In this document: piece after piece, positions 47,465-57,494 of the stretch
Layout: the number at the start of each line of letters is the position of its first letter
Numbering within the stretch: position 1 is the first letter of the stretch
Assembly: GCF_007670255.1 (NCBI RefSeq)
Contig: NZ_SZVS01000001.1
Location: forward strand, 460,501-524,500
Reading direction: 5' to 3'
Length of the DNA stretch: 64,000 nucleotides
DNA from: Paenarthrobacter nicotinovorans
Lineage (GTDB): Bacteria > Actinomycetota > Actinomycetes > Actinomycetales > Micrococcaceae
The notes under the pieces: model-generated
Told to the model about the DNA's origin: nothing
The model's database searches: none
What the model saw: the letters and a program-made list of their open reading frames with translations, nothing else
Position numbers and translations under genes: made by a program

Positions 47465-48466
47465 ATGGCAGCAAACAACACCGAAGTCTGGCAGTCCGCA
47501 AGGGTCGCCGCAGTGGTCGAAGTCGCAACAGGCATCAGGCGGATTGAGCTCACCCCATCCATGCCTGTGCCCGCTGAACCGGGATCCCACGTCGACGTTA
47601 TGGTCGTCGTTGACGGCGCGCAGGAAAAGCGCTCCTATTCAGTGGTGGAGTGCTCCGAGGATGGTGCCCGCCTGGTCATCAGTGTTTTGAAGGCCCCCGC
47701 TTCCAGAGGCGGCTCTGTCTTCATGCATATGCTCCAGGAAGGCGAGACCCTGCGCATAACGCAGCCGCTGCAGAACTTCCCTCTCCGCATCGGCGCAGAG
47801 CGGTACGTGCTCCTTGCGGGAGGAATCGGCATCACCGCCATCAAGAACATGGCTGACGTCCTCCGCAGCGTCAAGGCAGATTACACGCTGGTCTACGTCG
47901 GCCGGAGCCGCAGGGCAATGGCATACCTGGAGGATTTGCGGCAGTTGCACGGAGACAGACTCCGGGTTCATGTCGATGACGAAGGCAATGGCCTGGACGT
48001 CAGCACCTTGGTGGACGACCTCGATGCGACGACCGAGCTGTACATGTGTGGCCCGATCCGTCTGATGGACGCCGTGCGACGTGCATGGGGAGAACGCAAC
48101 CTTTCCTTGCCGAATCTGCGCTACGAGACGTTTGGCAATTCAGGCTGGTACGACCCCGAAGAATTCATCGTCAGCATCCCCCGGCTGGGCGTTGAAGCCA
48201 CTGTCGGTCGTGGCCGCTCCATGCTTGAGGCACTCGAAGACGCGGGCGTGGACATGATGTTCGACTGCCGCAAAGGCGAATGCGGACTCTGCGAAGTGCG
48301 GATCCTGAACCTCCAAGGCACCCTCGACCACCGCGACGTGTTCTACAGCGAGAGACAGCAACATGCGACCGAAAAGATGTGCTGCTGTGTTTCCCGCGCC
48401 GTCAGCCGTCCTGGTCCAACCAAGACAGCCGGATCCCCGGCAGTCCTGACCATCGACGTTTCCTGA
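47465..48466 (+). CDS. vanB: Vanillate O-demethylase reductase subunit
   Basis: A 333-aa reductase passing electrons from NAD(P)H to VanA. Order: FMN-binding domain (KRSYSVVECSEDGARLVISVL), NAD-binding domain (LLAGGIGITAIKNM ... LYMCGPIRLMDAV) and a C-terminal plant-type [2Fe-2S] ferredoxin domain with cysteines in CRKGECGLC and a later CCC cluster. A ribosome site (GGAG) precedes ATG 47465, 26 nt after vanA. Clearly the VanA partner. Confidence 0.92.
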   Translation: MAANNTEVWQSARVAAVVEVATGIRRIELTPSMPVPAEPGSHVDVMVVVDGAQEKRSYSVVECSEDGARLVISVLKAPASRGGSVFMHMLQEGETLRITQPLQNFPLRIGAERYVLLAGGIGITAIKNMADVLRSVKADYTLVYVGRSRRAMAYLEDLRQLHGDRLRVHVDDEGNGLDVSTLVDDLDATTELYMCGPIRLMDAVRRAWGERNLSLPNLRYETFGNSGWYDPEEFIVSIPRLGVEATVGRGRSMLEALEDAGVDMMFDCRKGECGLCEVRILNLQGTLDHRDVFYSERQQHATEKMCCCVSRAVSRPGPTKTAGSPAVLTIDVS

Positions 48467-48569
48467 GCCCAGTTACCCCGGACATCAGCACCGTCTCGAT
48501 GCCCTATCCGCTCCACGCCCCGACGGTGGACGGCACGATACGACGAAGTATCTCCAAGAAAGGTTTACC

Positions 48570-49922
48570 GTGGACGTAAAGAGTGAGATCAAGAACTCAC
48601 CCATGAGTCGCTTTCAAATAGTGACAGTGACCATCTGCCTCATCCTCATCATGATCGACGGCTTTGACGTCCTGGTCATGTCATTCACAGCCCCGACGCT
48701 TTCGGCCGAATGGAAAGTGCCCCCCATCGAATTGGGCTACCTCCTCAGCGCCGGGCTGTTCGGCATGTCGGCAGGCTCCATTCTGTTGACGCCCTTGGCG
48801 GACAAAATCGGGCGCAGGAACCTGACCCTGGTTGCGCTGTCCATCATTTCGGTTGGCATGATCTTGTCCGTGACGGCGGCAGATGTTCCCCAGCTGATCG
48901 CCTACAGGGTCTTCACCGGACTGGGCATTGGCGGCATGATCGCCAATCTCAGTGTCCTTGTTTCCGAATACTCCTCGGACCGCCGTCGTGGCATGGCCAT
49001 GGGAATCTTCTCCGCGGGCTACCCGATCGGCGGAGCCGTCGGCGGTGTTATCGCCGGGTCATTGATTGCCTCATATGGATGGCGGGCGGCGTTTGCCTTC
49101 GGTGCCGTCGTCAGCGTGGCCATGTTGATTGCCAGCTGGTTCCTTCTGCCGGAATCGCTCGAATACTTGGCCGAGAAGGGAACCGACCGTTCACTTCCCG
49201 CGATCAACAAAATTCTTGGCAGGATGGGCCGCCCCCAGCTGACGGAACTTCCAGCTGCCCCTTCCCTGCTTGAAAATTCCGAAAATGTCTTCAAGGAAGT
49301 CTTCGGGTCCAAGATGTTGGGTAAAACGCTTCTCATGTGGATCGGTTATGCGTTCCTTATCGCAGCCTTCTATTTCGCCAACACGTGGACGCCCAAAATC
49401 ATGGCCGAAGCAGCAGGGGACAACCAGCTCGGTGTCACCGCCGGAATTCTCGTCAGCACTGGTGGCATTGTCGGTGCCCTTGGCTTCGGCGTTATGTCGA
49501 CCTGGGTCAAGAGCCGTCTCCTGAACACCCTCTGCTTGGTGGTAGCCGCTATCGCCTACATCGCCTTTGCCGGCTCATTCGGCGCCACTGGCCTTGCACT
49601 GGCCCTGGCCACACTCGTCGGCATGCTCACCAACGCAGGCGTGGCTGGTTACTACACCATCGTGCCGCCCTTGTATTCGGCGAAGGCAAGGGCATCAGGG
49701 TTCGGCTGGATGATCGGTGTTGGGCGTTTGGTCTCCATCGTCGCCCCGATCCTGGTCGGATATTTGATTGCCGCCGGAATACCGCCGGTCACCATCTTCT
49801 ATCTTTTCGCAGTCCCCTTGTTCCTGTCCGCCCTTTGCTGTGTGGCACTGGGCAGGGTACTTCGGCGACACGAGTCCACGGACGCCGCGCGTACGGAAGC
49901 TGACGAGCCCGCAATGAGCTAA
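48570..49922 (+). CDS. MFS aromatic acid transporter (AAHS type, VanK-like)
   Basis: A 450-aa, 12-helix major facilitator transporter. The aromatic acid/H+ symporter signature DGFDVLVMSF lies in helix 1 and PLADKIGRRN in loop 2-3; a charged loop joins helices 6 and 7. Position after vanAB indicates uptake of vanillate or related aromatic acids. The GTG start at 48570 is preceded by AAAGG. A perfect 16-bp terminator follows. Confidence 0.9.
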   Translation: MDVKSEIKNSPMSRFQIVTVTICLILIMIDGFDVLVMSFTAPTLSAEWKVPPIELGYLLSAGLFGMSAGSILLTPLADKIGRRNLTLVALSIISVGMILSVTAADVPQLIAYRVFTGLGIGGMIANLSVLVSEYSSDRRRGMAMGIFSAGYPIGGAVGGVIAGSLIASYGWRAAFAFGAVVSVAMLIASWFLLPESLEYLAEKGTDRSLPAINKILGRMGRPQLTELPAAPSLLENSENVFKEVFGSKMLGKTLLMWIGYAFLIAAFYFANTWTPKIMAEAAGDNQLGVTAGILVSTGGIVGALGFGVMSTWVKSRLLNTLCLVVAAIAYIAFAGSFGATGLALALATLVGMLTNAGVAGYYTIVPPLYSAKARASGFGWMIGVGRLVSIVAPILVGYLIAAGIPPVTIFYLFAVPLFLSALCCVALGRVLRRHESTDAARTEADEPAMS

Positions 49923-49967
49923 CGGGAATGCTTCCTGTCGGACCGCTGGGATAAACGACGGAAATGA

Positions 49968-50002
49968 AAAAGGAGAGCTACCACATTGGTAGCTCTCCTT
50001 TT
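49968..50002. terminator. Bidirectional rho-independent terminator
   Basis: A perfect 16-bp stem (49968-49983 with 49987-50002) with 3-nt loop and AAAA/TTTT ends, 45 nt after the transporter stop and 28 nt from the 3' end of the opposing tRNA-Ala. It separates the van operon from the tRNA. Confidence 0.92.
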
Positions 50003-50029
50003 ATCCTGCTTCCGGCAGGACCTTTATGG

Positions 50030-50102
50030 TGGAGCTGAGGGGACTCGAACCCCTGACCCCCTGCATGCCATGCAGGTGCGCTACCAGCTGCGCCACAGCC
50101 CC
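50030..50102 (-). tRNA. tRNA-Ala (anticodon GGC), copy 2
   Basis: Identical over all 73 bases to the gene at 44591-44663, same strand, 5.4 kb apart. The 3' side carries a different terminator, and the 5' side shares only an 11-bp promoter-region word (minus-strand GAGTTGCTTCG at 50145-50155). Downstream of rsfS, a common core-genome position for a tRNA gene. Confidence 0.97.
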
Positions 50103-50218
50103 ATATTCTTGCCGCTTCGTCCTTGGCCTTGAAGCCATCCGCGCCGAAGCAACTCAAATATCTTAGAACAGCATTTCCGAAAATTCCAAATCGGGCATAT
50201 TCGGCATGCGGACCGCTT

Positions 50219-50623
50219 CTAGGCCTCGGACTCCCCCGCGGCTGTGGTGTTGGCTTGCGCCGCGTCGCCGAGCTCGAGGTCGACCACAGGGCAGTCCTTC
50301 CACAGGCGCTCAAGGGCATAGAACACGCGGTCTTCGGCATGCTGGACGTGGATAACGATGTCTGCGTAGTCCAAGAGGACCCAGCGTCCCTCCGAACGGC
50401 CTTCACGGCGGACCGGGCGAAGATTTTGCTTCAGCAGCTCCTCTTCAATCCCGTCGACAATGGCGTTGACTTGCCGCTCGGTGGGAGCGGAGGCAATCAG
50501 GAAAACATCCGTCAGCGCCAGACGTTCGCTGACATCAAGAGCGACGATGTCTTCTGCCAGCTTGTCGGCCGCGGCACGTGCAGCATGACGGGCGAGAGTG
50601 ATGGATTGTTCGTGTGCAGACAA
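50219..50623 (-). CDS. rsfS: Ribosomal silencing factor RsfS
   Basis: A 134-aa RsfS/Iojap protein that binds L14 and blocks 30S-50S joining when growth slows. The core is complete: DIVALDVSERLALTDVFLIASAPTERQVNAI ... GRWVLLDYADIVIHVQHAEDRVFYALERLW. TTG 50623 is the start, with AGGAG at good spacing. It follows the disordered membrane protein gene in the nadD run. Confidence 0.95.
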   Translation of the reverse strand: MSAHEQSITLARHAARAAADKLAEDIVALDVSERLALTDVFLIASAPTERQVNAIVDGIEEELLKQNLRPVRREGRSEGRWVLLDYADIVIHVQHAEDRVFYALERLWKDCPVVDLELGDAAQANTTAAGESEA

Positions 50624-50680
50624 GGGAACTCCTAGTTGTGGCGCGTGGCCGGAAAGTGGCTTAAGCCGTGTTGGGGCGGA

Positions 50681-51889
50681 TTATCCGCTGGTAATCATGA
50701 TGATGCCGACGATCAGGGCCACCAGGCCCAGTGCCAGGACGCCGTACTGCAGCAAACGGTTGCGCTGGGCCCTGGCCAGGCCGGCGGTGTTGGCGTCCAA
50801 GGGATCCAAGCCGTAGGCGGTACTGGCAGACACTGGGGGCCTCTGCGCTTCTTCACCGGGCTCAATCCTGGTCGCAGATTTGTTCCTGGCCGATCGGGCT
50901 ACTGCCTCGGCCCGGGCAAGTACGCCCGCACGGCCGCGCGGGGCGCGTTCCTTGGCTGGAGCCTGTGCGGAATCAAGCTTCTGACCGGACGAAGTGACTA
51001 CCGGAACGAAGGTAGTACTCGGACGCTTCATCACCGGACGTTCAACACCGGGGACCTTGACGAACTCCAGCGGAGTCACCATCGCCAGGTTGTTCGCCGT
51101 TGAAGGACCGGCCGATGCGGACGGAGCCTTGCCCTGCCCGGATTGGTTTGGGCCGGCTTGGTTCTGCTCGGCAAGTTTCTGCTTCGCTGCGGCGCGCTTG
51201 TTCAGCACTGCCGCGCGCTCAGCCAAAGCAATCTGCTGGGCCAGGACGTCAGGATCAACAGCCAGAGGATCCTGCTCGGCAATGTGTTCAAGTTTGGAGG
51301 TCTGGTTCTGGACCTGCGCAGCAATCAGTTCGCGGACTGCCAGAGCCTGTTCCACGGACATCCCGGACTCCGCGGGACCGCTGGGAGCCCCTGAGGGAAC
51401 AGCCTTTGCCGGTTGTGCGGGCTCTTGTTTCTGCGTGGAGTCTTGGAGCGGCGCAACTTCCTCCTGCTGCGCAGGCGCTTGCTGCTTGCCGCCTTCCTTG
51501 ACCGCGGCTTCGCCCTTGGCGCCGGGCAGGGGAACAACCGGGTTCATGGACGTGGCGACTTCTGCCTGAAGCTGCTGAAGCCGCAGCTGGCGTCGTGTGG
51601 GCGGGCCGCCGCCGGACAATTGCTCTTCCTTGTCAGCGAGCTCCTTGATGGTACGCAAGGCAGCACGGTCACGGGCCCGGATCTGGGACGAACGTTCCTG
51701 TGCTGCGGCGCCCACCGCATCTACGGGGGCATCTGCGGCACGGCGGTTGCGGGCGTGCAAACGCTCTTCACCGACGGCGGTATCTGCCTGCTGGGGTGCG
51801 GCGGCCTCCGACTGGACCTCAGGGTTCTCTTCCCGGGCACGACGAAGCTCACGCCTGCTGCGGATGGGTCGCTGTTCCTGGCTGCTCAT
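50681..51889 (-). CDS. Hypothetical disordered protein with C-terminal membrane anchor
   Basis: A 402-aa protein, unrecognised by family. Residues 1-370 are low complexity, rich in Ala, Gln, Glu, Pro and Arg, and probably disordered. The last ~25 residues form one membrane helix (LLQYGVLALGLVALIVGIIMITSG), giving a tail-anchored topology with the bulk in the cytoplasm. It lies between nadD and rsfS, 9 nt after the former, and is probably co-transcribed with both. The basic RSRRELRRAREE start may bind nucleic acid or lipid; function unknown. Confidence 0.75.
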   Translation of the reverse strand: MSSQEQRPIRSRRELRRAREENPEVQSEAAAPQQADTAVGEERLHARNRRAADAPVDAVGAAAQERSSQIRARDRAALRTIKELADKEEQLSGGGPPTRRQLRLQQLQAEVATSMNPVVPLPGAKGEAAVKEGGKQQAPAQQEEVAPLQDSTQKQEPAQPAKAVPSGAPSGPAESGMSVEQALAVRELIAAQVQNQTSKLEHIAEQDPLAVDPDVLAQQIALAERAAVLNKRAAAKQKLAEQNQAGPNQSGQGKAPSASAGPSTANNLAMVTPLEFVKVPGVERPVMKRPSTTFVPVVTSSGQKLDSAQAPAKERAPRGRAGVLARAEAVARSARNKSATRIEPGEEAQRPPVSASTAYGLDPLDANTAGLARAQRNRLLQYGVLALGLVALIVGIIMITSG

Positions 51890-51898
51890 ATTACAAAC

Positions 51899-52525
51899 TC
51901 ATTCAGTACGTGCTTGGTCGTCTGATCCGGAAAGTGCCGGCGAAAGATCTCCCGGTACGGCGTCCGGCGCATACAGTCCATACTTGGCGATGTACTGCAC
52001 AACGCCATCCGGCACCAGATACCACACGGGGTTGCCCGCACCGACACGGATACGGCAATCCGTGGAGGAGATCGCCATGGCCGGAACTTCCAGCAGGCTG
52101 ACATCGTCAGTCCGCCCGAGGTCGTTCAGCTCGTGCCCGGGCCGGGTCACTCCCACGAAGTGGGCCAAGGACCAGAGTTCGTCCACGTCTTTCCATGACA
52201 GGATCTGCGCCAGGGCATCCGCGCCCGTGATGAAGAACAGGTCGGCATCTGGACGCTGCGCCCGAAGATCGCGCAGGGTGTCGATGGTGAACGTCGGGCC
52301 TGGCCGGTCCACATCGACGCGGCTGACGGTAAACCGGGGGTTTGATGCAGTGGCGATGACAGTCATCAAGTACCGGTGCTCGGGTTCGCTGACCAGTTTG
52401 TGCGACTTCTGCCACGGCTGACCCGTAGGCACGAAAACGACTTCGTCGAGGTCGAACTTGGCTGCGACTTCACTTGCAGCCACAAGGTGGCCGTGATGGA
52501 TGGGATCAAAGGTTCCACCCATCAC
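51899..52525 (-). CDS. nadD: Nicotinate-nucleotide adenylyltransferase NadD
   Basis: A 208-aa enzyme joining nicotinate mononucleotide and ATP to deamido-NAD. The nucleotidyltransferase motif [11 protein letters not shown] and the C-terminal ISSTDCR motif are present. The start is unclear: the first ATG (52522) or GTG (52525) begins right at the core with no ribosome site, while the frame reads on upstream as [13 protein letters not shown], usual for the family, with only ATT codons available near 52576. A non-canonical start is possible. Downstream genes are the disordered protein and rsfS. Confidence 0.92.
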   Translation of the reverse strand: MMGGTFDPIHHGHLVAASEVAAKFDLDEVVFVPTGQPWQKSHKLVSEPEHRYLMTVIATASNPRFTVSRVDVDRPGPTFTIDTLRDLRAQRPDADLFFITGADALAQILSWKDVDELWSLAHFVGVTRPGHELNDLGRTDDVSLLEVPAMAISSTDCRIRVGAGNPVWYLVPDGVVQYIAKYGLYAPDAVPGDLSPALSGSDDQARTE

Positions 52526-52577
52526 GCCCAGCCGAAGCCTGCGCTCCGACTCCCCGCGAGGTGTTGCGGCAATAATG

Positions 52578-52817
52578 TTAGTGGCCCTGGCCGTGGGTGT
52601 GCTTGTTCGGGTGCTGGCGGTGCGGGTCAGCGTGCTCTTCCACTGCCTCGTGGCGGTTGCCCAGGTTGGTGTAGGACAGGGTCACGAACATGAGAACCAG
52701 CAGCAGGGCGAACATGACGACGCCGAAGACCCACGGCTCGGCCCACAGCGGGGCGAGTTCCTCGTGGCCGCCTTCTGTCTGGGCGGCAATGGACGTGGCG
52801 ATCTGCTGAAACAGCAT
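52578..52817 (-). CDS. Small single-span membrane protein
   Basis: A 79-aa protein with one central membrane helix ([21 protein letters not shown]) and a His-rich C-terminal tail ([18 protein letters not shown]) that might bind metal. Unrecognised. It sits between proA and nadD on the same strand; its stop is next to the upstream extension of nadD, so the two may be coupled. Confidence 0.75.
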   Translation of the reverse strand: MLFQQIATSIAAQTEGGHEELAPLWAEPWVFGVVMFALLLVLMFVTLSYTNLGNRHEAVEEHADPHRQHPNKHTHGQGH

Positions 52818-52899
52818 CTTCTCCCCTAGTTGGTTCTCAAAGGATTTCGACGGCGGGACTCCCCGCCGTTCCTGGCTTCTGTTCTATGTTACCGCGTTG

Positions 52900-54264
52900 C
52901 TAGCCGCGGACTTGGCCTTCGCCTTGCACGATCCACTTTGTGGTGGTCAATTCGCTAAGCCCCATGGGGCCTCGGGCGTGAAGCTTCTGCGTGGAGATGC
53001 CGACCTCGGCACCGAGGCCGAGTTCGCCGCCGTCGGTAAACCGCGTTGATGCATTGACAATCACGGCCGCGGAGTCGATTTCTGCGATAAACCGCTCCGC
53101 ATTGGCCAGGTTGTTCGTCAGGATGGCTTCTGTGTGCCCGGTAGTCCACTTGCGGATGTGCTTCACGGCGTCATCCAGGCTGTCCACCATGGCTACTGCG
53201 AGGTCGAGGTCCATGTACTCAGTGGCCCAGTCGTCGTCGTCCGCCGGAACGGTCTCGACACTGCTGCCAAGTGCGGCAGCAATCCGGTCGTCGACGTGGA
53301 GCGTCACGCCGGCTTTCCGCAAGGCGGCCGCAACCGCCGGCAGAGTGGTGGAACCCGAGTGCACCAGGAGTGTCTCGACGGTGTTGCAGACACTGGGACG
53401 CTGGGTTTTGGCGTTGAGGAGAATCTCCACTGCCATCTCTTCGCCCGCAGATTCGTCGATGAAGATATGGACGTTGCCCTCTCCGGTTTCGATGACGGGC
53501 ACCGAAGAGTTGTTCACGACGGTCTGGATAAGGTCCCGTCCGCCCCGGGGAATGAGGACATCCACCCGGCCACGGGCACGCATCAGGACATTCGCACCCT
53601 CGCGGCCGTACTGGTCAACGGTCTGGACAGCATCGGCGGGAAGCCCCACCGAGTCCAGGGCATCACGGAGGATCCGGACCAAGGCCTCGTTCGTGTTCGC
53701 GGCAGCGGAGCCACCCCGGAGAATCACGGCGTTGCCACTCTTGAGGGCCAAGCCCGCAATGTCAACGGTGACGTTGGGGCGGGCTTCATAGATGGCTGCG
53801 ACAACGCCCATGGGGACGTTGACCTGGCGAAGGCGGAGGCCGTTGGGCAGCGTCTGTCCCCGGACCACATTGCCCACGGGATCGGGCAGACCGGCCAGGT
53901 TCTCCAAGGCGGCAACCAAGCCGTCAATACGCTCCGGAGTCAAGGTAAGGCGGTCAAGAAGGGCTGCGGACGTGCCGTTGGAGCGGCCTGCGGCGACATC
54001 CTTGGCATTGGCCTCGAGTACGTGCTTGCGGTTCTCCAGCAAGGCGGCACCGATGGCACGAAGCGCACGGTCCTTCCACGCGCGGTTCGCCTGCCCAAGG
54101 CGACGGGCAGCCTTGCGTGAACGGTCGGCAATGGCGTGGACTGCAGCCTCGAGCTCTTCCGGTGACAGCGGAAGGCGACCTGCCGCAGGGTTCTCCGGTG
54201 CGTGGCCGGTGGTACCGGTGACGTCGGAGATCACGGGGGCGTCAGGGGTCAGCGCTTCAGTCAT
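52900..54264 (-). CDS. proA: Glutamate-5-semialdehyde dehydrogenase
   Basis: A 454-aa NADPH-dependent enzyme making glutamate semialdehyde from glutamyl phosphate in proline synthesis. Key regions: nucleotide-binding NAVILRGGSAAANTNEALV, the catalytic Cys segment RPSVCNTVETLLVH, and the C-terminal GLGAEVGISTQKLHARGPMGLSELTT. ATG 54264 overlaps the proB stop by 4 nt. Confidence 0.96.
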   Translation of the reverse strand: MTEALTPDAPVISDVTGTTGHAPENPAAGRLPLSPEELEAAVHAIADRSRKAARRLGQANRAWKDRALRAIGAALLENRKHVLEANAKDVAAGRSNGTSAALLDRLTLTPERIDGLVAALENLAGLPDPVGNVVRGQTLPNGLRLRQVNVPMGVVAAIYEARPNVTVDIAGLALKSGNAVILRGGSAAANTNEALVRILRDALDSVGLPADAVQTVDQYGREGANVLMRARGRVDVLIPRGGRDLIQTVVNNSSVPVIETGEGNVHIFIDESAGEEMAVEILLNAKTQRPSVCNTVETLLVHSGSTTLPAVAAALRKAGVTLHVDDRIAAALGSSVETVPADDDDWATEYMDLDLAVAMVDSLDDAVKHIRKWTTGHTEAILTNNLANAERFIAEIDSAAVIVNASTRFTDGGELGLGAEVGISTQKLHARGPMGLSELTTTKWIVQGEGQVRG

Positions 54265-55445
54265 GCACCCAGTTTAGATGAGCGGGGCCTCTGCAGAAGC
54301 ACCAGATCGTCAACATGAACAACTTCACGGTCATAGCCCTGCCCCAGGGACTGGCCAAGCTCCTGCGTGGTTCGGCCCAGCATGCGGGGAAGCTCCTGGG
54401 ATGAGTAGTTCACCAGCCCACGGGCCACGATGCTTCGGTCCAGTGACACCATCTCCACGGGATCACCGGCTTCGAAGTCACCACTGACCTCCGCGATACC
54501 TGCCGGAAGCAGCGAGCGGTGCCGGTCGCGCACGGCTTTCACGGCGCCGTCGTCGAGAGTCAACCTGCCGTGGACCGTAGCCAGGTGGGCCAGCCACAGA
54601 AGGCGGACAGGTTTACGGCTGCCGTTCACCGCGAACCAGGTTCCGACATCCTCCCCTGCCAGGGCGGCTGCTGCGTTGGCCGTGGAAGTTACCAGTGCAT
54701 GGATGCCCGATCCGGCGGCGATGGAGGCGGCCTCGACCTTGGTCATCATGCCGCCGGTTCCAACACCGGCCTTGCCGGCCTTGCCGATGGTCACGTCCTC
54801 CAGATCCTGGGGGCCTCGGACCAGCGGGATGCGCCGGGCCCCCTGGGAGGGAGGACCGTCATAGACGGCGTCGACGTCGGAGAGCAGCACGAGCGCGTCG
54901 GCGCGGACGAGGTGCGCCACGAGTGCCGCGAGGCGGTCGTTGTCACCAAAACGGATTTCGTGGGTTGCCACGGTGTCATTCTCATTGACCACCGGCACGA
55001 CACCGAGGTTCAGCAACCGGTCCAAGGCCCGGAAGGCGTTGGTGTGCTGGGTACGGCGCATGAGGTCATCGGCTGTCAGCAGAACCTGGCTCACAGTGAC
55101 CCCGTGGGCGTTGAAGGCCTGCGTGTAGCGCGCCATCAGGAGCCCCTGGCCGACGCTCGCTGCTGCTTGCTGCGTGGCGAGATCCTTGGGCCGCTTGGCC
55201 AAGCCCAAGGGCGCCAACCCGGCGGCAATGGCGCCCGAGGACACCAGGATGATCTCGGTGCCTGCGTTTCGCTTCCCGGCGAGGGCGTTGACCAACTGGG
55301 TCAGGGATTTCTCGGAAATGCCGCCTTTGATGCTGGTCAAGGAGGAGGAACCCACCTTGACCACGATCCGTTTGGCGTCAGCTATCCCCTGGCGTTCCAA
55401 TCCTGCCGCTTCCCCGGGAGCTTCGATGGTCCTAGTCGTCATCAC
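54261..55445 (-). CDS. proB: Glutamate 5-kinase
   Basis: A 394-aa kinase with an amino-acid-kinase domain ([42 protein letters not shown]) and a C-terminal PUA domain from ~residue 290. It phosphorylates glutamate and is usually feedback-inhibited by proline. Start GTG 55445 or ATG 55442; either way it overlaps the end of obgE, giving an obgE-proB-proA transcription unit. Confidence 0.95.
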   Translation of the reverse strand: MMTTRTIEAPGEAAGLERQGIADAKRIVVKVGSSSLTSIKGGISEKSLTQLVNALAGKRNAGTEIILVSSGAIAAGLAPLGLAKRPKDLATQQAAASVGQGLLMARYTQAFNAHGVTVSQVLLTADDLMRRTQHTNAFRALDRLLNLGVVPVVNENDTVATHEIRFGDNDRLAALVAHLVRADALVLLSDVDAVYDGPPSQGARRIPLVRGPQDLEDVTIGKAGKAGVGTGGMMTKVEAASIAAGSGIHALVTSTANAAAALAGEDVGTWFAVNGSRKPVRLLWLAHLATVHGRLTLDDGAVKAVRDRHRSLLPAGIAEVSGDFEAGDPVEMVSLDRSIVARGLVNYSSQELPRMLGRTTQELGQSLGQGYDREVVHVDDLVLLQRPRSSKLGA

Positions 55446-57018
55446 CGGAATCCAGCGTGCTCTCCCTCACTGTCCGCGCGCGGCGACCGCTGACGGATTC
55501 AGTCCAAATGCCCGCTTTGCGCTCGGCTTCCAGCTCAGCGCGTGCTGCAGCCTTGGCTTCGCGGCGCTCGATCTGCTCTTCGCGCTTTTGCGAGCGGGTG
55601 GGCCGGTCGCCGATGTCGGCGATACGGATGTCGGTGCCTCGCGGCGTTGCCAGCAGTTCGGCACCGGCCATCATGGTGGGCTCCCAGTCGAAGACAACGC
55701 CGTCGTCCTCACCGATGACCACGGTGTCGCCGGGCTTGGCGCCGACCTTGAACAGCTCAGTCTCAACACCAAGCTTGGCGAGCCGGTCCGCCAGGTAGCC
55801 GATGGCTTCCTCGTTGGTGAAGTCGGTCTGCTTGACCCAGCGCACGGGCTTTTCACCCAGAACGCGGAACAGCGGCTCGAGGTTCTTCTCCTCGCGGCGG
55901 ATCTTGAAACCGGATTCGTTGACCGCACGTGGCCGCAGTACCGGCGCAGCCACCTTGGGTGGGGCAACCTCGACGGCGTCCCGCGCAGCCTTGACGATCT
56001 CGGCCATGGCGAAGCCGAGCTGGCGCAGGCCCTCATGGCTGGTCGCCGATACTTCGAAGACGCGGTAACCGCGTGCCTCAAGGTCGGGGCGGACGAACTC
56101 TGCCATGTCCTTGCCGTCAGGAAGGTCCACCTTGTTCAGGACTACGAGCTTGGGACGCTCGTTCAACGGAACAACTTCACCATCGACGCCTGCATAGCTC
56201 ATATCAACGGCGTACTTCTCAAGCTCGGCCTCAATGATGGCCAGGTCCGACAGGGGATCACGGTCGGATTCCAGGGTTCCGCAATCAAGGACGTGGACCA
56301 GCGCTGCGCAACGCTCCACGTGCCGCAGGAAGTTATGGCCGAGGCCCTTGCCTTCGCTGGCACCTTCAATGAGGCCCGGGACGTCGGCAATGGTGAAGCG
56401 CACATCGCCCGCTTGCACCACGCCGAGGTTGGGAATCAGCGTAGTGAAGGGGTAGTCGGCGATCTTCGGGCGCGCAGCTGACATGGCGGCAATCAGGCTG
56501 GACTTGCCGGCAGAGGGGAACCCGACGAGTGCGATGTCGGCAATGGACTTCAGTTCCAGGACGATGTCGCTGGATTCGCCCTCGATGCCGAGCAACGCGA
56601 ATCCGGGAGCCCGGCGCTTCTGCGATGACAGGGCCGCATTGCCGAGGCCTCCCTGGCCGCCTGCAGCTGCAACGTATTCGGTTCCCTCGCCCACGAGGTC
56701 AGCCAGGACGTCGCCGTCCTTGGTCTTGACCACGGTGCCGTCGGGTACCGGAAGAACCAGGGTTTCGCCGTTCTTGCCCCCGCGCCAGTCGCCCATGCCC
56801 GGGCCACCGTTGGTGGCGTGGCGGTGGGGTGCGTGGTGGTAGTCCAGCAACGTTGTTGTCTGCGCCGAGACACGAAGGATGACGTCGCCGCCATTGCCGC
56901 CGTTGCCGCCGTCGGGACCCCCGAGCGGCTTGAATTTCTCGCGCTTTACGGAGACACAGCCGTGGCCGCCGGTTCCGCCGGATACGTGCAGTACTACCCG
57001 GTCTACAAAGCTCGCCAC
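55432..57018 (-). CDS. obgE: GTPase Obg/CgtA
   Basis: A 528-aa ribosome-associated GTPase. It has the glycine-rich OBG domain ([21 protein letters not shown]), the G domain (G1 [12 protein letters not shown]3 DVPGL, G4 NKVD) and a C-terminal OCT domain with a basic tail. GTG 57018 follows GAGGAG. A terminator separates it from rpmA upstream, so it should have its own promoter or depend on readthrough. Confidence 0.96.
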   Translation of the reverse strand: MASFVDRVVLHVSGGTGGHGCVSVKREKFKPLGGPDGGNGGNGGDVILRVSAQTTTLLDYHHAPHRHATNGGPGMGDWRGGKNGETLVLPVPDGTVVKTKDGDVLADLVGEGTEYVAAAGGQGGLGNAALSSQKRRAPGFALLGIEGESSDIVLELKSIADIALVGFPSAGKSSLIAAMSAARPKIADYPFTTLIPNLGVVQAGDVRFTIADVPGLIEGASEGKGLGHNFLRHVERCAALVHVLDCGTLESDRDPLSDLAIIEAELEKYAVDMSYAGVDGEVVPLNERPKLVVLNKVDLPDGKDMAEFVRPDLEARGYRVFEVSATSHEGLRQLGFAMAEIVKAARDAVEVAPPKVAAPVLRPRAVNESGFKIRREEKNLEPLFRVLGEKPVRWVKQTDFTNEEAIGYLADRLAKLGVETELFKVGAKPGDTVVIGEDDGVVFDWEPTMMAGAELLATPRGTDIRIADIGDRPTRSQKREEQIERREAKAAARAELEAERKAGIWTESVSGRRARTVRESTLDSGDDD

Positions 57019-57120
57019 GTGGATCTCCTCAGTTGCTGTTTCCAGCGTTGTTGCTGTTGCCAGCGCTGTTGCAAAACCAGTGCGCCGTGGGCGCCCTAGT
57101 CGATTGTAATGCGGTTAAAA

Positions 57121-57159
57121 GAACGGTGGAGCGGGCCGTTTGGCCCGCTCCACCGGTTC
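57121..57159 (-). terminator. Terminator between rpmA and obgE
   Basis: A 17-bp GC-rich stem with one bulged base (57121-57137 with 57142-57159, loop gttt) follows the rpmA stop by 12 nt. TTTT comes directly after it on the minus strand. Confidence 0.88.
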
Positions 57160-57170
57160 AGAACTTGTTG

Positions 57171-57434
57171 TTACTCTGCAGCTGCAGCAGCAACGATGTT
57201 CACTACGCGACGGCCGCGGCGAGTACCAAACTCAACCGCACCGGCCTGCAGGGCGAACAGGGTGTCGTCGCCACCGCGACCGACGCCTGCACCGGGGTGG
57301 AAGTGGGTTCCACGCTGGCGGACGATGATCTCGCCGGCGGAAACTACCTGACCGCCGAAGCGCTTGACGCCCAGGTACTGTGCGTTGGAGTCACGACCGT
57401 TGCGAGTGGAACTCGCGCCTTTTTTGTGTGCCAT
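57171..57434 (-). CDS. rpmA: 50S ribosomal protein L27
   Basis: An 87-aa L27 beginning [17 protein letters not shown], the standard sequence that reaches the peptidyl transferase centre with no cleaved N-terminal extension. Second gene of rplU-rpmA, 60 nt after rplU. Confidence 0.97.
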   Translation of the reverse strand: MAHKKGASSTRNGRDSNAQYLGVKRFGGQVVSAGEIIVRQRGTHFHPGAGVGRGGDDTLFALQAGAVEFGTRRGRRVVNIVAAAAAE

Positions 57435-57494
57435 GTGAAATGCCTGCCTCTAAATTTCTGGGGAAACTGAAAATCTGAACAGCGGTAACGAAAG

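Noticed and set aside
49018..50029. Possible integrase or att site next to tRNA-Ala copy 2
   Set aside because: No recombinase gene is present between the tRNA copies, and the repeat is the full tRNA rather than a 3'-end att core, so a phage-type island is not supported.
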